Shown: positions 33,062 through 41,964 of the stretch, piece by piece
Layout: every line of letters starts with the position of its first letter
Numbering within the stretch: position 1 is the stretch's first letter
NCBI GenBank assembly: GCA_035708085.1
Contig: DASSTE010000047.1
Location: forward strand, 73,672-137,671
DNA: 64,000 nt
Direction of reading: 5' to 3'
Source: DASSBR01 sp035708085
GTDB lineage: Bacteria; Pseudomonadota; Gammaproteobacteria; Natronospirales; DASSBR01
The notes under the pieces: generated by a model
Told to the model about the DNA's origin: nothing
Databases searched by the model: none
The model's input: only the letters and a program-made list of their open reading frames with translations
Made by a program: the position numbers and the translations under genes

Positions 33062-34576
33062 ATGCCCCAGTCCCTGCCGCTTCCGTTTCCTGTTCCGCCG
33101 TCTCCGCCGGTCGTGCGCCCGGCGCCGCCGGCGCGCCCCCGTTCTCGCGGCAAATCTGTTCCCGCCGCGCTCTGGGCTGCCGTTCACCTGCCCGCGCTGC
33201 CGCTTGAAGCGTTGGGAGAATATGCCGATACCGCCTGCCCCGTCGCCGTTATTGAAAACGACAACCCGCGCGCGCCGCTGATTGCCCTGAGCGCCGGCGC
33301 GCACGCTGCCGGACTTCGCCCGGAGATGACTGCCGGCGTGGCCGCCGCGCGTGTTGCCGGGCTGGATTTACGGGTGCGTGATCCGGCCCGGGAAGCGGCG
33401 CTGCTCGACCGGCTGGTGCGCTGGAGCCAGGATTTTACTTCCGTCGTCAGCACCGAGCCGCCGGCGACACTGCTGCTCGAAATCGGCGGCAGCCTCAAGC
33501 TGTTCGGCGGCATTGAAGCATTGCAGGGAAGGCTGCGGACGCAACTCAAAGCACGGGGTCACGTGGCCATGGTGGCGCTTGCGCCCACGCCGCGGGCGGC
33601 GCTGTGGCTGGCGCGCGCCGGCGCGGAAACACCGATCATCGACAGGCAGGATCTTGCCGCCCAACTGGGCGCCCTGCCGCTGGCCGCGCTGGAATTGCCG
33701 GAACGCGCGGTGCGGGATTTCGAGCGGCTGGGTGTGCGGACGCTGCGCGAAGCTTTTCGACTGCCGCGCGATGGGCTCGCCCGGCGATTTGATGGCGCGC
33801 TACTGCGTGACTGGGATCGCGCCCTGGGACATCTGCCGGAAGCGCGGCGGCACTGGCGCGCGGATCACGAGTTTACGGCCGCCCGTGAACTGCCGATTGC
33901 GCTGCGCGAAACCGGCCGCCTCGACATTTTCATCGACGATCTGCTGACTGAACTGGTGGCGGCGCTGCGCCATCACGATGCCGGCATCGACAACCTGGCG
34001 CTCATGTTTGAGCACGTGCGGCTGAAGCCGACGCAGATCGAGATGCGACTGCTGACCGTCAGCCGCGATCTCCAGCATCTGAAGCGGCTGACGCGCACGC
34101 GACTGGAGCGGTTGCGGCTACCGGCCGCCGTCACCACGATCACCCTGCTCAGCGGGCCTTTCAAGCCGAACACGTCCCGCACGGCATCGCTACTCGAGGC
34201 GCAGCCGGCACCGTCGGCGGAACGAACGACGCTGGTCGAAACGCTGCGCGCGAGACTGGGCCCAGATGCCGTCTGCAGCCTGGCGGCAGTGGCCGACCCG
34301 CGGCCCGAGAAAGCTTCCCGGCGCGCCGAACCCGGCACGACAACGTCCATTCAGCAGCAACAGCCGCCGAGGCCCGTCTGGCTGCTCGATACACCGCAAC
34401 CTTTACGCCGACAGCCGGAGCTGATGCAAGGCCCTGAACGCATCGAAGCCGGCTGGTGGAGTGAGAACGCGATCGGGCGGGACTATTACATTGCTCGCAC
34501 ACCCGCCGGCACCCGGCTGTGGGTGTATCGCGAGCATGACTCGCGGCGCTGGTTTCTGCATGGGTATTTTGCATGA
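33062..34576 (+). CDS. imuB: Translesion synthesis protein ImuB (inactive Y-family fold)
   Basis: At 504 residues it has the Y-family polymerase fold without its catalytic acids. The region equivalent to DxDxFFASVE reads AVHLPALPLEAL, and the SIDE motif reads LEIGGS. A thumb/little-finger region follows, and the C-terminus has the ImuB-typical RDYYIARTPAGTRLWVYRE and RWFLHGYFA. ImuB is the hub that recruits DnaE2 and the beta clamp. The N-terminus is Pro-rich (PLPFPVPPSPPVV). Its stop overlaps the dnaE2 start (ATGA). Confidence 0.94.
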   Translation: MPQSLPLPFPVPPSPPVVRPAPPARPRSRGKSVPAALWAAVHLPALPLEALGEYADTACPVAVIENDNPRAPLIALSAGAHAAGLRPEMTAGVAAARVAGLDLRVRDPAREAALLDRLVRWSQDFTSVVSTEPPATLLLEIGGSLKLFGGIEALQGRLRTQLKARGHVAMVALAPTPRAALWLARAGAETPIIDRQDLAAQLGALPLAALELPERAVRDFERLGVRTLREAFRLPRDGLARRFDGALLRDWDRALGHLPEARRHWRADHEFTAARELPIALRETGRLDIFIDDLLTELVAALRHHDAGIDNLALMFEHVRLKPTQIEMRLLTVSRDLQHLKRLTRTRLERLRLPAAVTTITLLSGPFKPNTSRTASLLEAQPAPSAERTTLVETLRARLGPDAVCSLAAVADPRPEKASRRAEPGTTTSIQQQQPPRPVWLLDTPQPLRRQPELMQGPERIEAGWWSENAIGRDYYIARTPAGTRLWVYREHDSRRWFLHGYFA

Positions 34577-37500
34577 GCATCTTGCCCGACTACGCAGAGC
34601 TGCACGCGCTCAGCAATTTCAGTTTTTTGCGCGGTGCATCGCACCCGGGCGAACTGGTCGATCGCGCCGTGGCGCTCCGCTACACCGCACTGGCGCTGAC
34701 CGATGAATGTTCCGTTGCCGGACTCGTGCGCGCGCATCTCGCCGCGAAAGAAAAAGGCCTGCACCTGATCGCAGGCAGTGAGTTTCGACTGGATGACGGC
34801 GCCAAACTTGTTTTGCTGGCGGAAAACAAACAAGGCTACGGTGCATTGTGCTCGCTGATCACGCGCGCGCGGCGGCGCAGCGAAAAGGGGTCCTATTCGA
34901 TCAGCAGGAATGATTTCCACAGCACATCGAATTGTCTTGCACTGTGGCTGCCCGATGTAAGGCGGCCGGAACGCTGGCGCGACACCGCCCGCTGGGTCAA
35001 GGACTACTTTGGCGACCATGCCTGGATTGCGGTCGAACTTTTGCTGTCGGGCGAGGACGCCAGGCAACTCTCCGACCTGCAAAACCTCGGCCGCTCATTA
35101 CAGTTGCCGCTGGTCGCGAGCGGCGACGTTCACATGCACGTCCGCAAACGCCGCAGATTGCAGGACACGCTGACGGCAATCCGGCTCAGGCAGCCGATAC
35201 AGGCAGTGCGTGGCCGGTTGTATCCCAACGGCGAGCGGCACTTGCGTCCACGGGCGCGGCTCGCGCAACTTTATCCGCCGGCGCTGCTGGAAGAGGCCTG
35301 CGCGATCGCCGCGCGCTGCACCTTCTCACTCGATGAACTGCGCTATGAATATCCGGAAGAAATCGTCCCGCCAGGCACCACGCCCACGGCACATTTACGC
35401 GCCCTCACCTACGCCGGTGCCGCGGATCGTTGGCCGGCCGGCACGCCTGAAAAAGCGCGCGACCAAATCGAGCGCGAGCTGGCGCTGATCGCGGAACTTC
35501 AATACGAAGCCTATTTCCTGACGGTGCACGACATCGTCCACTTCGCGCGCAGTCGCGGCATTCTCTGCCAGGGCCGCGGCTCGGCAGCGAACTCGGCTGT
35601 CTGCTATTGCCTCGGGATTACGGAACTCGATCCGGCACGCTCCAACCTGCTGTTCGAGCGTTTCATTTCGAAGGAGCGCGCCGAGCCGCCGGACATCGAT
35701 GTCGATTTCGAGCACCAGCGCCGCGAGGAAGTGATTCAATACATTTATCAGAAATACGGCCGCGAGCGGGCGGCTCTCGCTGCAACGCTGATCACCTATC
35801 ACCCGAAAAGCGCGATTCGCGATGTCGGCAAGGCGCTGGGTCTCGACGCGCTGCAGGTCGACAAGCTGTCGAAGGCGCTGCAGTGGTGGGACGGCGGCAT
35901 CGATCCGGAGCGACTTCGCGAAGCCGGGCTCGATCCCGGCAGCGCCACGGCGAAATGGCTGCTCGCACTGGTTGGCGAACTGATTGGCTTTCCGCGCCAC
36001 CTGTCGCAGCATGTCGGGGGCTTTGTCATCAGTCGTGGCTCACTGGCCGAACTGGTACCGGTCGAGAACGCGGCGATGCCCGAGCGGACCGTCATTCAAT
36101 GGGACAAGGATGACCTCGATGCGGTCGGGTTGCTCAAGGTCGACGTGCTCGCGCTCGGCATGCTGACGGCGCTGAAAAAAGCCCTTGACGGGGTGAATGC
36201 GATTCGCGACAGCAGCCTGACGCTGGCAACGATTCCGGCGGAAGACCCGGCGGTTTACGCGATGCTGCAGGACGCGGATACCATCGGCCTGTTCCAGGTC
36301 GAATCGCGCGCGCAAATGGCGATGCTGCCGCGCCTCAAACCGAAGACGTTCTACGATCTCGTGATCCAGGTCGCGATCGTGCGGCCCGGCCCGATTCAGG
36401 GCGACATGGTGCATCCTTATCTCGCCCGGCGCCGTGACCCCGGTCTGATCAGCTATCCGGGCAAAGCCATCGAAAAAATTCTGGAACGCACGCTGGGCGT
36501 GCCGATCTTTCAGGAACAGGTCATGCAGATCGCCATCGATGCGGCCGGTTTCACGCCGGGCGAGGCGGATCAACTGCGCCGCGCGATGGGCGCCTGGAAA
36601 CGCACCGGCTCGCTCAGCCCGTTTCAGCAGAAGTTGATGAAAGGCCTGCGCCGCAACGGCTATCCGGAAGATTTTGCGCGCCAGCTTTACCACCAGATCG
36701 AAGGCTTCGGCGAGTACGGCTTTCCCGAATCGCACTCCGCCAGCTTCGCGTTGCTCGCCTACGCCTCCGCCTGGCTTAAATATTACGAGCCCGCGGCATT
36801 TACTTGCGCTTTGCTCAATTCCCAGCCGATGGGCTTTTACGCTCCGGCGCAACTGGTTGGCGATGCGCGTCGGCACGGCGTTGAAGTACGGCCGGTCGAT
36901 GTGGCGATCAGCAACTGGGAGTGCACGCTGGAACCGATTGACGACAGCATAGCACCGGCAGTGCGGCTGGGCTTGTCGATGGTCAGGAGATTGTCGGAAA
37001 AAGCTGCGCGCTCGCTGGTGGCGGCGCGTAATGAAAAGCCCTTTGCATCGATCGCCGATCTGGCCCATCGCGCCGCTCTCGACCGCCGCGCACTGCAGGC
37101 ATTAGGCGATGCGGATGCGCTCAAGTCCCTGGCCGGCCACCGCCATCGCAGCGCCTGGCAGACCTTGGGCGTCGAGCCGCCGCTGGCATTGGGCGATACG
37201 CCGGTTGCCGAAGCGGAACCGTTGCTCGAAGCGCCTAGCGAAGGCCGCGACATCGCCGCCGATTACGCCAGCGTCGGCCTCACGCTGGGAAGCCACCCGC
37301 TCGCGCTGCTACGCCGGCACCTCGATCGGCAACACATCAAAACCGCCGCCGACATCAGCCGTCAGCCGCATGGCCGGCTGGTGCACGCAGCAGGCCTGGT
37401 CACGCACCGACAGCGCCCCGGCAGCGCCCAAGTCACATTCATTACGCTGGAGGACGAGACTGGCTATGTCAATGCCATCGTCCGGCCTGGCATCGCGGAA

Positions 37501-37653
37501 CGACATCGGAGAGCCTTTATCGACGCGCAGCTATTGGGTGTAACCGGCATCGTGCAGTGCGAGGGCAAGGTCTTGCACGTGCTGGCTGGTCGGCTCACCG
37601 ATCATAGTGCGCTACTGGGCGACCTGGTGCAGCGTTCGCGGGATTTCCGATGA
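34573..37653 (+). CDS. dnaE2: Error-prone DNA polymerase DnaE2 (ImuC)
   Basis: This 1026-residue C-family polymerase has an N-terminal PHP domain (YAELHALSNFSFLRGASHP; the HxH motif is incomplete, normal for DnaE2) and the palm motifs GRGSAANSAVCYCLGI, PDIDVDFEHQRREE (two catalytic Asp) and LLKVDVLALGM (third Asp). An OB domain lies near the C-terminus (VTFITLEDETGYVNAIV). It copies past DNA lesions at the cost of mutations when recruited by ImuB. It lacks the long C-terminal tau-binding tail of replicative DnaE. It is convergent with a second C-family polymerase 22 bp away. Confidence 0.97.
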   Translation: MSILPDYAELHALSNFSFLRGASHPGELVDRAVALRYTALALTDECSVAGLVRAHLAAKEKGLHLIAGSEFRLDDGAKLVLLAENKQGYGALCSLITRARRRSEKGSYSISRNDFHSTSNCLALWLPDVRRPERWRDTARWVKDYFGDHAWIAVELLLSGEDARQLSDLQNLGRSLQLPLVASGDVHMHVRKRRRLQDTLTAIRLRQPIQAVRGRLYPNGERHLRPRARLAQLYPPALLEEACAIAARCTFSLDELRYEYPEEIVPPGTTPTAHLRALTYAGAADRWPAGTPEKARDQIERELALIAELQYEAYFLTVHDIVHFARSRGILCQGRGSAANSAVCYCLGITELDPARSNLLFERFISKERAEPPDIDVDFEHQRREEVIQYIYQKYGRERAALAATLITYHPKSAIRDVGKALGLDALQVDKLSKALQWWDGGIDPERLREAGLDPGSATAKWLLALVGELIGFPRHLSQHVGGFVISRGSLAELVPVENAAMPERTVIQWDKDDLDAVGLLKVDVLALGMLTALKKALDGVNAIRDSSLTLATIPAEDPAVYAMLQDADTIGLFQVESRAQMAMLPRLKPKTFYDLVIQVAIVRPGPIQGDMVHPYLARRRDPGLISYPGKAIEKILERTLGVPIFQEQVMQIAIDAAGFTPGEADQLRRAMGAWKRTGSLSPFQQKLMKGLRRNGYPEDFARQLYHQIEGFGEYGFPESHSASFALLAYASAWLKYYEPAAFTCALLNSQPMGFYAPAQLVGDARRHGVEVRPVDVAISNWECTLEPIDDSIAPAVRLGLSMVRRLSEKAARSLVAARNEKPFASIADLAHRAALDRRALQALGDADALKSLAGHRHRSAWQTLGVEPPLALGDTPVAEAEPLLEAPSEGRDIAADYASVGLTLGSHPLALLRRHLDRQHIKTAADISRQPHGRLVHAAGLVTHRQRPGSAQVTFITLEDETGYVNAIVRPGIAERHRRAFIDAQLLGVTGIVQCEGKVLHVLAGRLTDHSALLGDLVQRSRDFR

Positions 37654-37675
37654 CGCCAATGGCGTTGCCACGCCA

Positions 37676-40600
37676 CTAGCGTTCGTGAAACGGGTGCAGC
37701 GACGTGATCAGCAAGTGCCTGCTACCCCAATTGTTCTCAAGCGCACCTTCGACAAGGTAGGGTCCCGGGGTCGTAATGTACATCGCCAGTCGTGCATACG
37801 CCGGTGGCGGAATGATCGTTTCGATCAGGCCGGTCTCGTCTTCCAACGTCAGGAATTGCATTGTCCGACCCCCGCCGACAGGGTGAACGCGGCTGGCGGC
37901 GACAATGCCGGCAAAGCGCAGCGAGCTGGAGAGGGAATCCCCGTCTGCTATTTCCAGCGCGGTGAGGCAACCCTGCTCGCGCGCGTCATCTCGCAGCACC
38001 CGCATCGGATGCATAGTCAGGTGCATTCCCAGGTAATTGAGTTCGTTGCGGATGCGTACCAGGAGGCGGTAGCGCCGCTGTGATTCATCATCCGTCGGCG
38101 CATTTTTCGCACTCACTACGAGGTGCTCGAAAGCAGCCGGACCCAACTCGCCCTTCAGACCCTTTACCAGGGCTTCATGCACGAACGGATAAACGTTGGA
38201 CGACAGCGGCGGCAGGTCATCACACGCGCCGATCAAAACCAGCGCCTGCATTTCACGCGCGGAAAGATCGGTCCGCTCCAGTAGGTCATTCATGCTACGA
38301 AAACGCCCGTTGTCGCGGCGGCTGCGCAGTATTGCTTCGGCCGATTTCCGTGTCAGGTGTTTGACTTGCGAGAGGCCGACGCGCACCACGCCGCCCTGCG
38401 GTTTTGCCGCAAGTTCGGCATCGTTCACCGTCGGCGGCAGTACGCGCACGCCGTGGCGCTGCAGATCGGCGGCGATGGTTCGTAATGGATATGCTCCGCC
38501 GTAGTCGTTCAGCAGTGCGGCGCCCCATGCTGCCGGATGGTGCGCCTTCATGTAAACGGCGGCGTACGCCATAACCGCGTAGCTCAGCGAGTGGGCCCTG
38601 GCAAATGAATAGGCGGCGAATTGCCGGGCGGTTTGCCAGACGGTCCGGGCAAGCACGGAATCGCGCCCCGCCTGCCGCGCTGCGCCCAGAAAGTGGCGCT
38701 CCAGCTTCATGACGGCATCGGCGTTTTCTCCGGCCGAGATGATCGCTGCACGCAACTCGTCCGCCGCCGCCAGCGACAGCCCACCGACGTCGGCGAGTAC
38801 ACGTATCAGATCCTCGTCGTAAATCAGGAGACCGTGCGTGTGCCGGAGGCGTGCCGCCAGTTGCGGGTGAACCGGCAGCGTCGGCGTCTCGCCATGCGCA
38901 CGCCGCACGTATTCCTGCTTGGCCGCGCCGCCGGCCGCGCCCGGGCGTACGAGCGCCAGTGCGGCGACGCAATCTTCGATGCCGCGAATATCGAGCTGTT
39001 TCAGCAGCGCGCGTACCGCGGGTGTTTCGACCTGAAAGCAGCCGATGGTATCGGCTTTATCCAGGCGCGCCAGCGTTGGCGCATCGTTCTGCGGCAGATC
39101 GAGAATGTCCGCACCTCGCGGCTTGCCCGCGATCATTGCCGCATCATCCAGTTGCGTCAGAAGTTTGCTGCCAAGGAGATCAAGTTTCACGAGACCCGTG
39201 CGCGCAATGGAACGTAAATCGTATTGCGTTACGACCAGACCGCGCGCGGCGTTTTCCACTGGAACATAGTCGCTGATCGGCGCGTCGCCGACGACCAGCC
39301 CGGCCGGGTGCAAGGCAACATGCCTTGGCTTGCCCACGAGGCGTAAAGCCAGGGACAAGCTGCGCTGCAATGCGGCTGTCGCGCCAGGAAAAATTGCTTC
39401 CGCCGACGTGGGCGCCGCTTCAACTGCGGGTGGAAGTCGGGCGCTCACACCCGCGATCATATTGGGGCTGACACCCAACGCCTTGAGCCCGTCGCGCACC
39501 GCGCCGTGCAACTGGAATCGGTGGATAGCGCCCACCATCGCCGTCCGGCCGCGACCAAAGCGGCGGCCGGCCCAGGCGATCAGCTCGTCGCGGTGGCGCG
39601 AACACACCTCGATGTCGATGTCCGGCGGATCCGCGCGGCGCGGATGCAGAAACCGCTCAAACAGCAGATTGCTCGCTACGGGATCGATGCTGGAGACGCC
39701 ACTCAAATGGACCACCAGCGACCCAACTGCGGAACCGCGTGCAGCAATCGGAATGGTACGCTCGTGCGCCACCGCGGCAATCTCTGCTGCGACCAGAAAA
39801 TAGCCGGCGTACCTGAGTGAGCCGATCACCGCCAACTCGTATGCCAGGCGATCATCGTAGGCCTCATCCTGATACCGGCCCCGCTCACGAAGCCGTCCAA
39901 GCGCGGTGCGGCACAATGCCTCAAGGCGAACGAAGGGCGCCGCTCCCCCGAAGGCATCGGCACCCGGCAGCGCAAGTGGACCGGACGTCAAATCAAGCCG
40001 GCATTCAGCCGCCATCGCTCGCGCGTTAGCGACGGCCTCCGGAATATCGGCGTAAAGCCGCGCCGCTTCCTCCGCCGGTCGAAGCCGGCGTTCGGCCGAT
40101 TCGGCGGCGGTTGAACCGGCGATGTCGCTAACCCGGCGGCCTTGCCGAATCGCCACCTGCAGAACATGCAGAGGATGATCGGCGGGGTCAAGCAGAAGCG
40201 CTTCCGGGTCCGCAACAATGCGGGCACCCAGATGGCGCGCGGTGCGCAAAGCCGTCGCCTCCCGCTCCACCGGCACGTCTGGCCGCACGAGCAGCAGGCC
40301 CGTATCCTGCGATTTCAGACCTTCGCACAGTCGCGCCAGGGTCTGCCCGTCGTCGGTCAGCACGAATAGACCTTCCGCGAGTCCGGCAAGCGCGGCCGCC
40401 GGGTCGGTGGCCCTGCGCTGCTCGCTTGTTCCGAGCCCGCCGCGACGGCGACTGACGATACGGCACAGGTTCCGGTAGCCGGTACGGTTCCTGGCCAGTA
40501 GCACCAGGCGCCCGGCTCGATCGCCGGGACTTTGTTTCGCCGCATTCGGACGCAACTCGACCCCGCTGATCGGCTTGATGCCGCGAGCGCGACACAGGTC

Positions 40601-40750
40601 GTGAAAGTGCGGCTGACCGGCGAGACTGTCGATATCCGTCAGCGCGAACGCTGGATAGCCAAGCTCAGCCGCACGCTCGACAAGCGCCGCAAGCGTTGCG
40701 GTGCCGTAGCCGAGGGAGTAGTCGCTCTTGACATGCAGCGGGATGATCAT
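37676..40750 (-). CDS. Second, divergent C-family DNA polymerase III alpha-like protein
   Basis: The 1024-residue protein has the full DnaE plan. The N-terminal PHP domain reads LHVKSDYSLG where LHVHSDYSL is expected, so the HxH metal site is broken at Lys8. The palm has ARGSAVGSLVVHLSGV and catalytic Asp377 and Asp379 in PPDIDIE, with Asp524 in VKLDLLGSK. Finger helices (FARAHSLSYAVMAYAAVY) and an OB fold (MQFLTLEDETGLIETII) follow. The aspartate spacing resembles E. coli PolIII, so activity is likely, but the palm loop ends IEV, not VDF. It is shorter than replicative DnaE and differs clearly from the adjacent DnaE2. It starts divergently from a UdgX-like gene. It may be a third repair polymerase; its role is unknown. 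Confidence 0.88.
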   Translation of the reverse strand: MIIPLHVKSDYSLGYGTATLAALVERAAELGYPAFALTDIDSLAGQPHFHDLCRARGIKPISGVELRPNAAKQSPGDRAGRLVLLARNRTGYRNLCRIVSRRRGGLGTSEQRRATDPAAALAGLAEGLFVLTDDGQTLARLCEGLKSQDTGLLLVRPDVPVEREATALRTARHLGARIVADPEALLLDPADHPLHVLQVAIRQGRRVSDIAGSTAAESAERRLRPAEEAARLYADIPEAVANARAMAAECRLDLTSGPLALPGADAFGGAAPFVRLEALCRTALGRLRERGRYQDEAYDDRLAYELAVIGSLRYAGYFLVAAEIAAVAHERTIPIAARGSAVGSLVVHLSGVSSIDPVASNLLFERFLHPRRADPPDIDIEVCSRHRDELIAWAGRRFGRGRTAMVGAIHRFQLHGAVRDGLKALGVSPNMIAGVSARLPPAVEAAPTSAEAIFPGATAALQRSLSLALRLVGKPRHVALHPAGLVVGDAPISDYVPVENAARGLVVTQYDLRSIARTGLVKLDLLGSKLLTQLDDAAMIAGKPRGADILDLPQNDAPTLARLDKADTIGCFQVETPAVRALLKQLDIRGIEDCVAALALVRPGAAGGAAKQEYVRRAHGETPTLPVHPQLAARLRHTHGLLIYDEDLIRVLADVGGLSLAAADELRAAIISAGENADAVMKLERHFLGAARQAGRDSVLARTVWQTARQFAAYSFARAHSLSYAVMAYAAVYMKAHHPAAWGAALLNDYGGAYPLRTIAADLQRHGVRVLPPTVNDAELAAKPQGGVVRVGLSQVKHLTRKSAEAILRSRRDNGRFRSMNDLLERTDLSAREMQALVLIGACDDLPPLSSNVYPFVHEALVKGLKGELGPAAFEHLVVSAKNAPTDDESQRRYRLLVRIRNELNYLGMHLTMHPMRVLRDDAREQGCLTALEIADGDSLSSSLRFAGIVAASRVHPVGGGRTMQFLTLEDETGLIETIIPPPAYARLAMYITTPGPYLVEGALENNWGSRHLLITSLHPFHER

Positions 40751-40767
40751 GATCGGCGGCGGCTCGT

Positions 40768-40775
40768 TTTATACT
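40768..40775. promoter_or_regulatory. Overlapping divergent -10 elements between the DnaE-like gene and udgX
   Basis: TATACT on the plus strand (40770-40775) and TATAAA on the minus strand (40768-40773) share the same bases. The two promoters would compete or be co-regulated. A CTGT half-site overlaps, but no complete LexA box is present. Confidence 0.45.
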
Positions 40776-40801
40776 GTCGTTTCAGCAACGGAAGGCAGAC
40801 G

Positions 40802-41431
40802 ATGACTAAGGAAAGCGACATCAGCGCGGCAGACTTCATGCCCGCACAACGATCAATGAAGGCGCTGAAGACGGCTGCGGCCTCGTGCCGCGGCTGCGAC
40901 CTTTACCGGGCTGCCACGCAAACCGTCTTTGGTGAAGGGCTCAAGCGCTCGCGGCTGATGCTGGTCGGCGAGATGCCCGGCGACAAGGAAGACCTCGCGG
41001 GCAGACCATTCGTCGGCCCCGCCGGACAGTTGCTCGATGAAGCGCTCAAGGAAGCCGGCATCGATCGCACCAACACCTATATCACAAACGTCGTCAAGCA
41101 CTTCAAGTGGGAGCCGCGTGGACGGCGACGGCTGCACAAGACGCCGAACCGGCGCGAGATCGGAGCGTGTCTGCCGTGGCTCGAAGCGGAAATCGCGCTC
41201 GTCAAACCGGAAGTCTTCGTTTGCCTCGGCGCGACGGCCGCCAAGGCTCTGCTGGGGCCGGACTTCCGCGTCTCCGACCAACACGGCCGATTCGTGACCT
41301 CCGACTGGGCCGACTTCACGTTGGCGACGGCTCATCCCTCGGCCGTACTCCGGATGCGCGATCACGAATCGCGCGAACGGGCGCGGCGGCAACTGACGGC
41401 GGATCTGGCAACGGTGGCGAAAGTCCTCTAG
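40802..41431 (+). CDS. UdgX-type uracil-DNA glycosylase (family 4 fold, crosslinking loop)
   Basis: The 209-residue protein has family-4 UDG elements: CRGC near the N-terminus for the 4Fe-4S cluster, GEMPGDKEDLAGRPFVGPAG in motif A, GACLPWLEAEI and AHPSAVLR in motif B. It also has the insertion GRRRLHKTP, equivalent to the KRRIH loop of mycobacterial UdgX, whose His forms a covalent bond with the abasic sugar after uracil removal. The equivalent His here is H112. The protein should tightly or covalently bind uracil-containing DNA. The ATG at 40802 follows GGAAGG. Its stop overlaps that of the convergent acetyltransferase. Confidence 0.88.
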   Translation: MTKESDISAADFMPAQRSMKALKTAAASCRGCDLYRAATQTVFGEGLKRSRLMLVGEMPGDKEDLAGRPFVGPAGQLLDEALKEAGIDRTNTYITNVVKHFKWEPRGRRRLHKTPNRREIGACLPWLEAEIALVKPEVFVCLGATAAKALLGPDFRVSDQHGRFVTSDWADFTLATAHPSAVLRMRDHESRERARRQLTADLATVAKVL

Positions 41432-41952
41432 ACCAGATCCTTGACCAGCCATTCAAAGCGCAAATCATCGCGCCGCGGGATACCGAAGCGCTCCTGGCCG
41501 TACGGGAACGGGGCATGTTCGCCGGTGCGCCGATAGCCGCGCCGAACGTACCATGCGATCAGGTCTTCGCGCAGGTCGATGACGGTCATGCGCATTGCCT
41601 GCGACTGCCACAATGCTTGAGCCCGACATTCTGCCTCGGTCAGCAGAGCCTTGCCGAGCCCGGCGCCCTGCATCTCGGGTCGCACCGCAAACATGCCGAA
41701 GTAGCACGCGTCGCCGCGCCTTTCAATATGCGCGCACGCAACCGGTACGCCATCAGTCTCGGCCAGCAGCACGTAACTTTCCGGCTTGTCGATTGCATCC
41801 AGGATACCTTCACAATCGATGCGCTGACCATCGAGGAAATCCGCCTCGGTAGTCCAACCCACGCGGCTGGCTTCGCCTCGATAGGCCGATTCGACCAATC
41901 TATGTATCGCCGCCACATCGGCCAGCTTCGCCTGGCGAAATAAAGGCTGCAT
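41428..41952 (-). CDS. GNAT-family N-acetyltransferase
   Basis: The 174-residue protein has the GNAT fold: N-terminal strand FRQAKLADVAAIHRLVESAY, the acetyl-CoA loop VRPEMQGAGLGKALL (R/Q-x-x-G-x-G/A) and the C-terminal YVRRGYRRTGE. The substrate is unknown. The ATG at 41952 is the family-typical start; a longer frame would cover the divergent Nudix gene. It is head-to-head with that gene with practically no spacer, so its promoter must lie within the neighbour's coding region. Confidence 0.85.
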   Translation of the reverse strand: MQPLFRQAKLADVAAIHRLVESAYRGEASRVGWTTEADFLDGQRIDCEGILDAIDKPESYVLLAETDGVPVACAHIERRGDACYFGMFAVRPEMQGAGLGKALLTEAECRAQALWQSQAMRMTVIDLREDLIAWYVRRGYRRTGEHAPFPYGQERFGIPRRDDLRFEWLVKDLV

Positions 41953-41957
41953 ATAAT
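41952..41957 (+). promoter_or_regulatory. -10 element TATAAT of a probably leaderless Nudix transcript
   Basis: A perfect TATAAT covers the first in-frame ATG (41956) and ends seven bases before the second ATG (41965). Transcription would start at that second ATG. No Shine-Dalgarno site precedes either start. Confidence 0.5.
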
Positions 41958-41964
41958 GACCACG

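Noticed and set aside
40750..40801. LexA box in the divergent DnaE-like/udgX promoter
   Set aside because: Only one CTGT half-site is present; no ACAG follows at the required distance.
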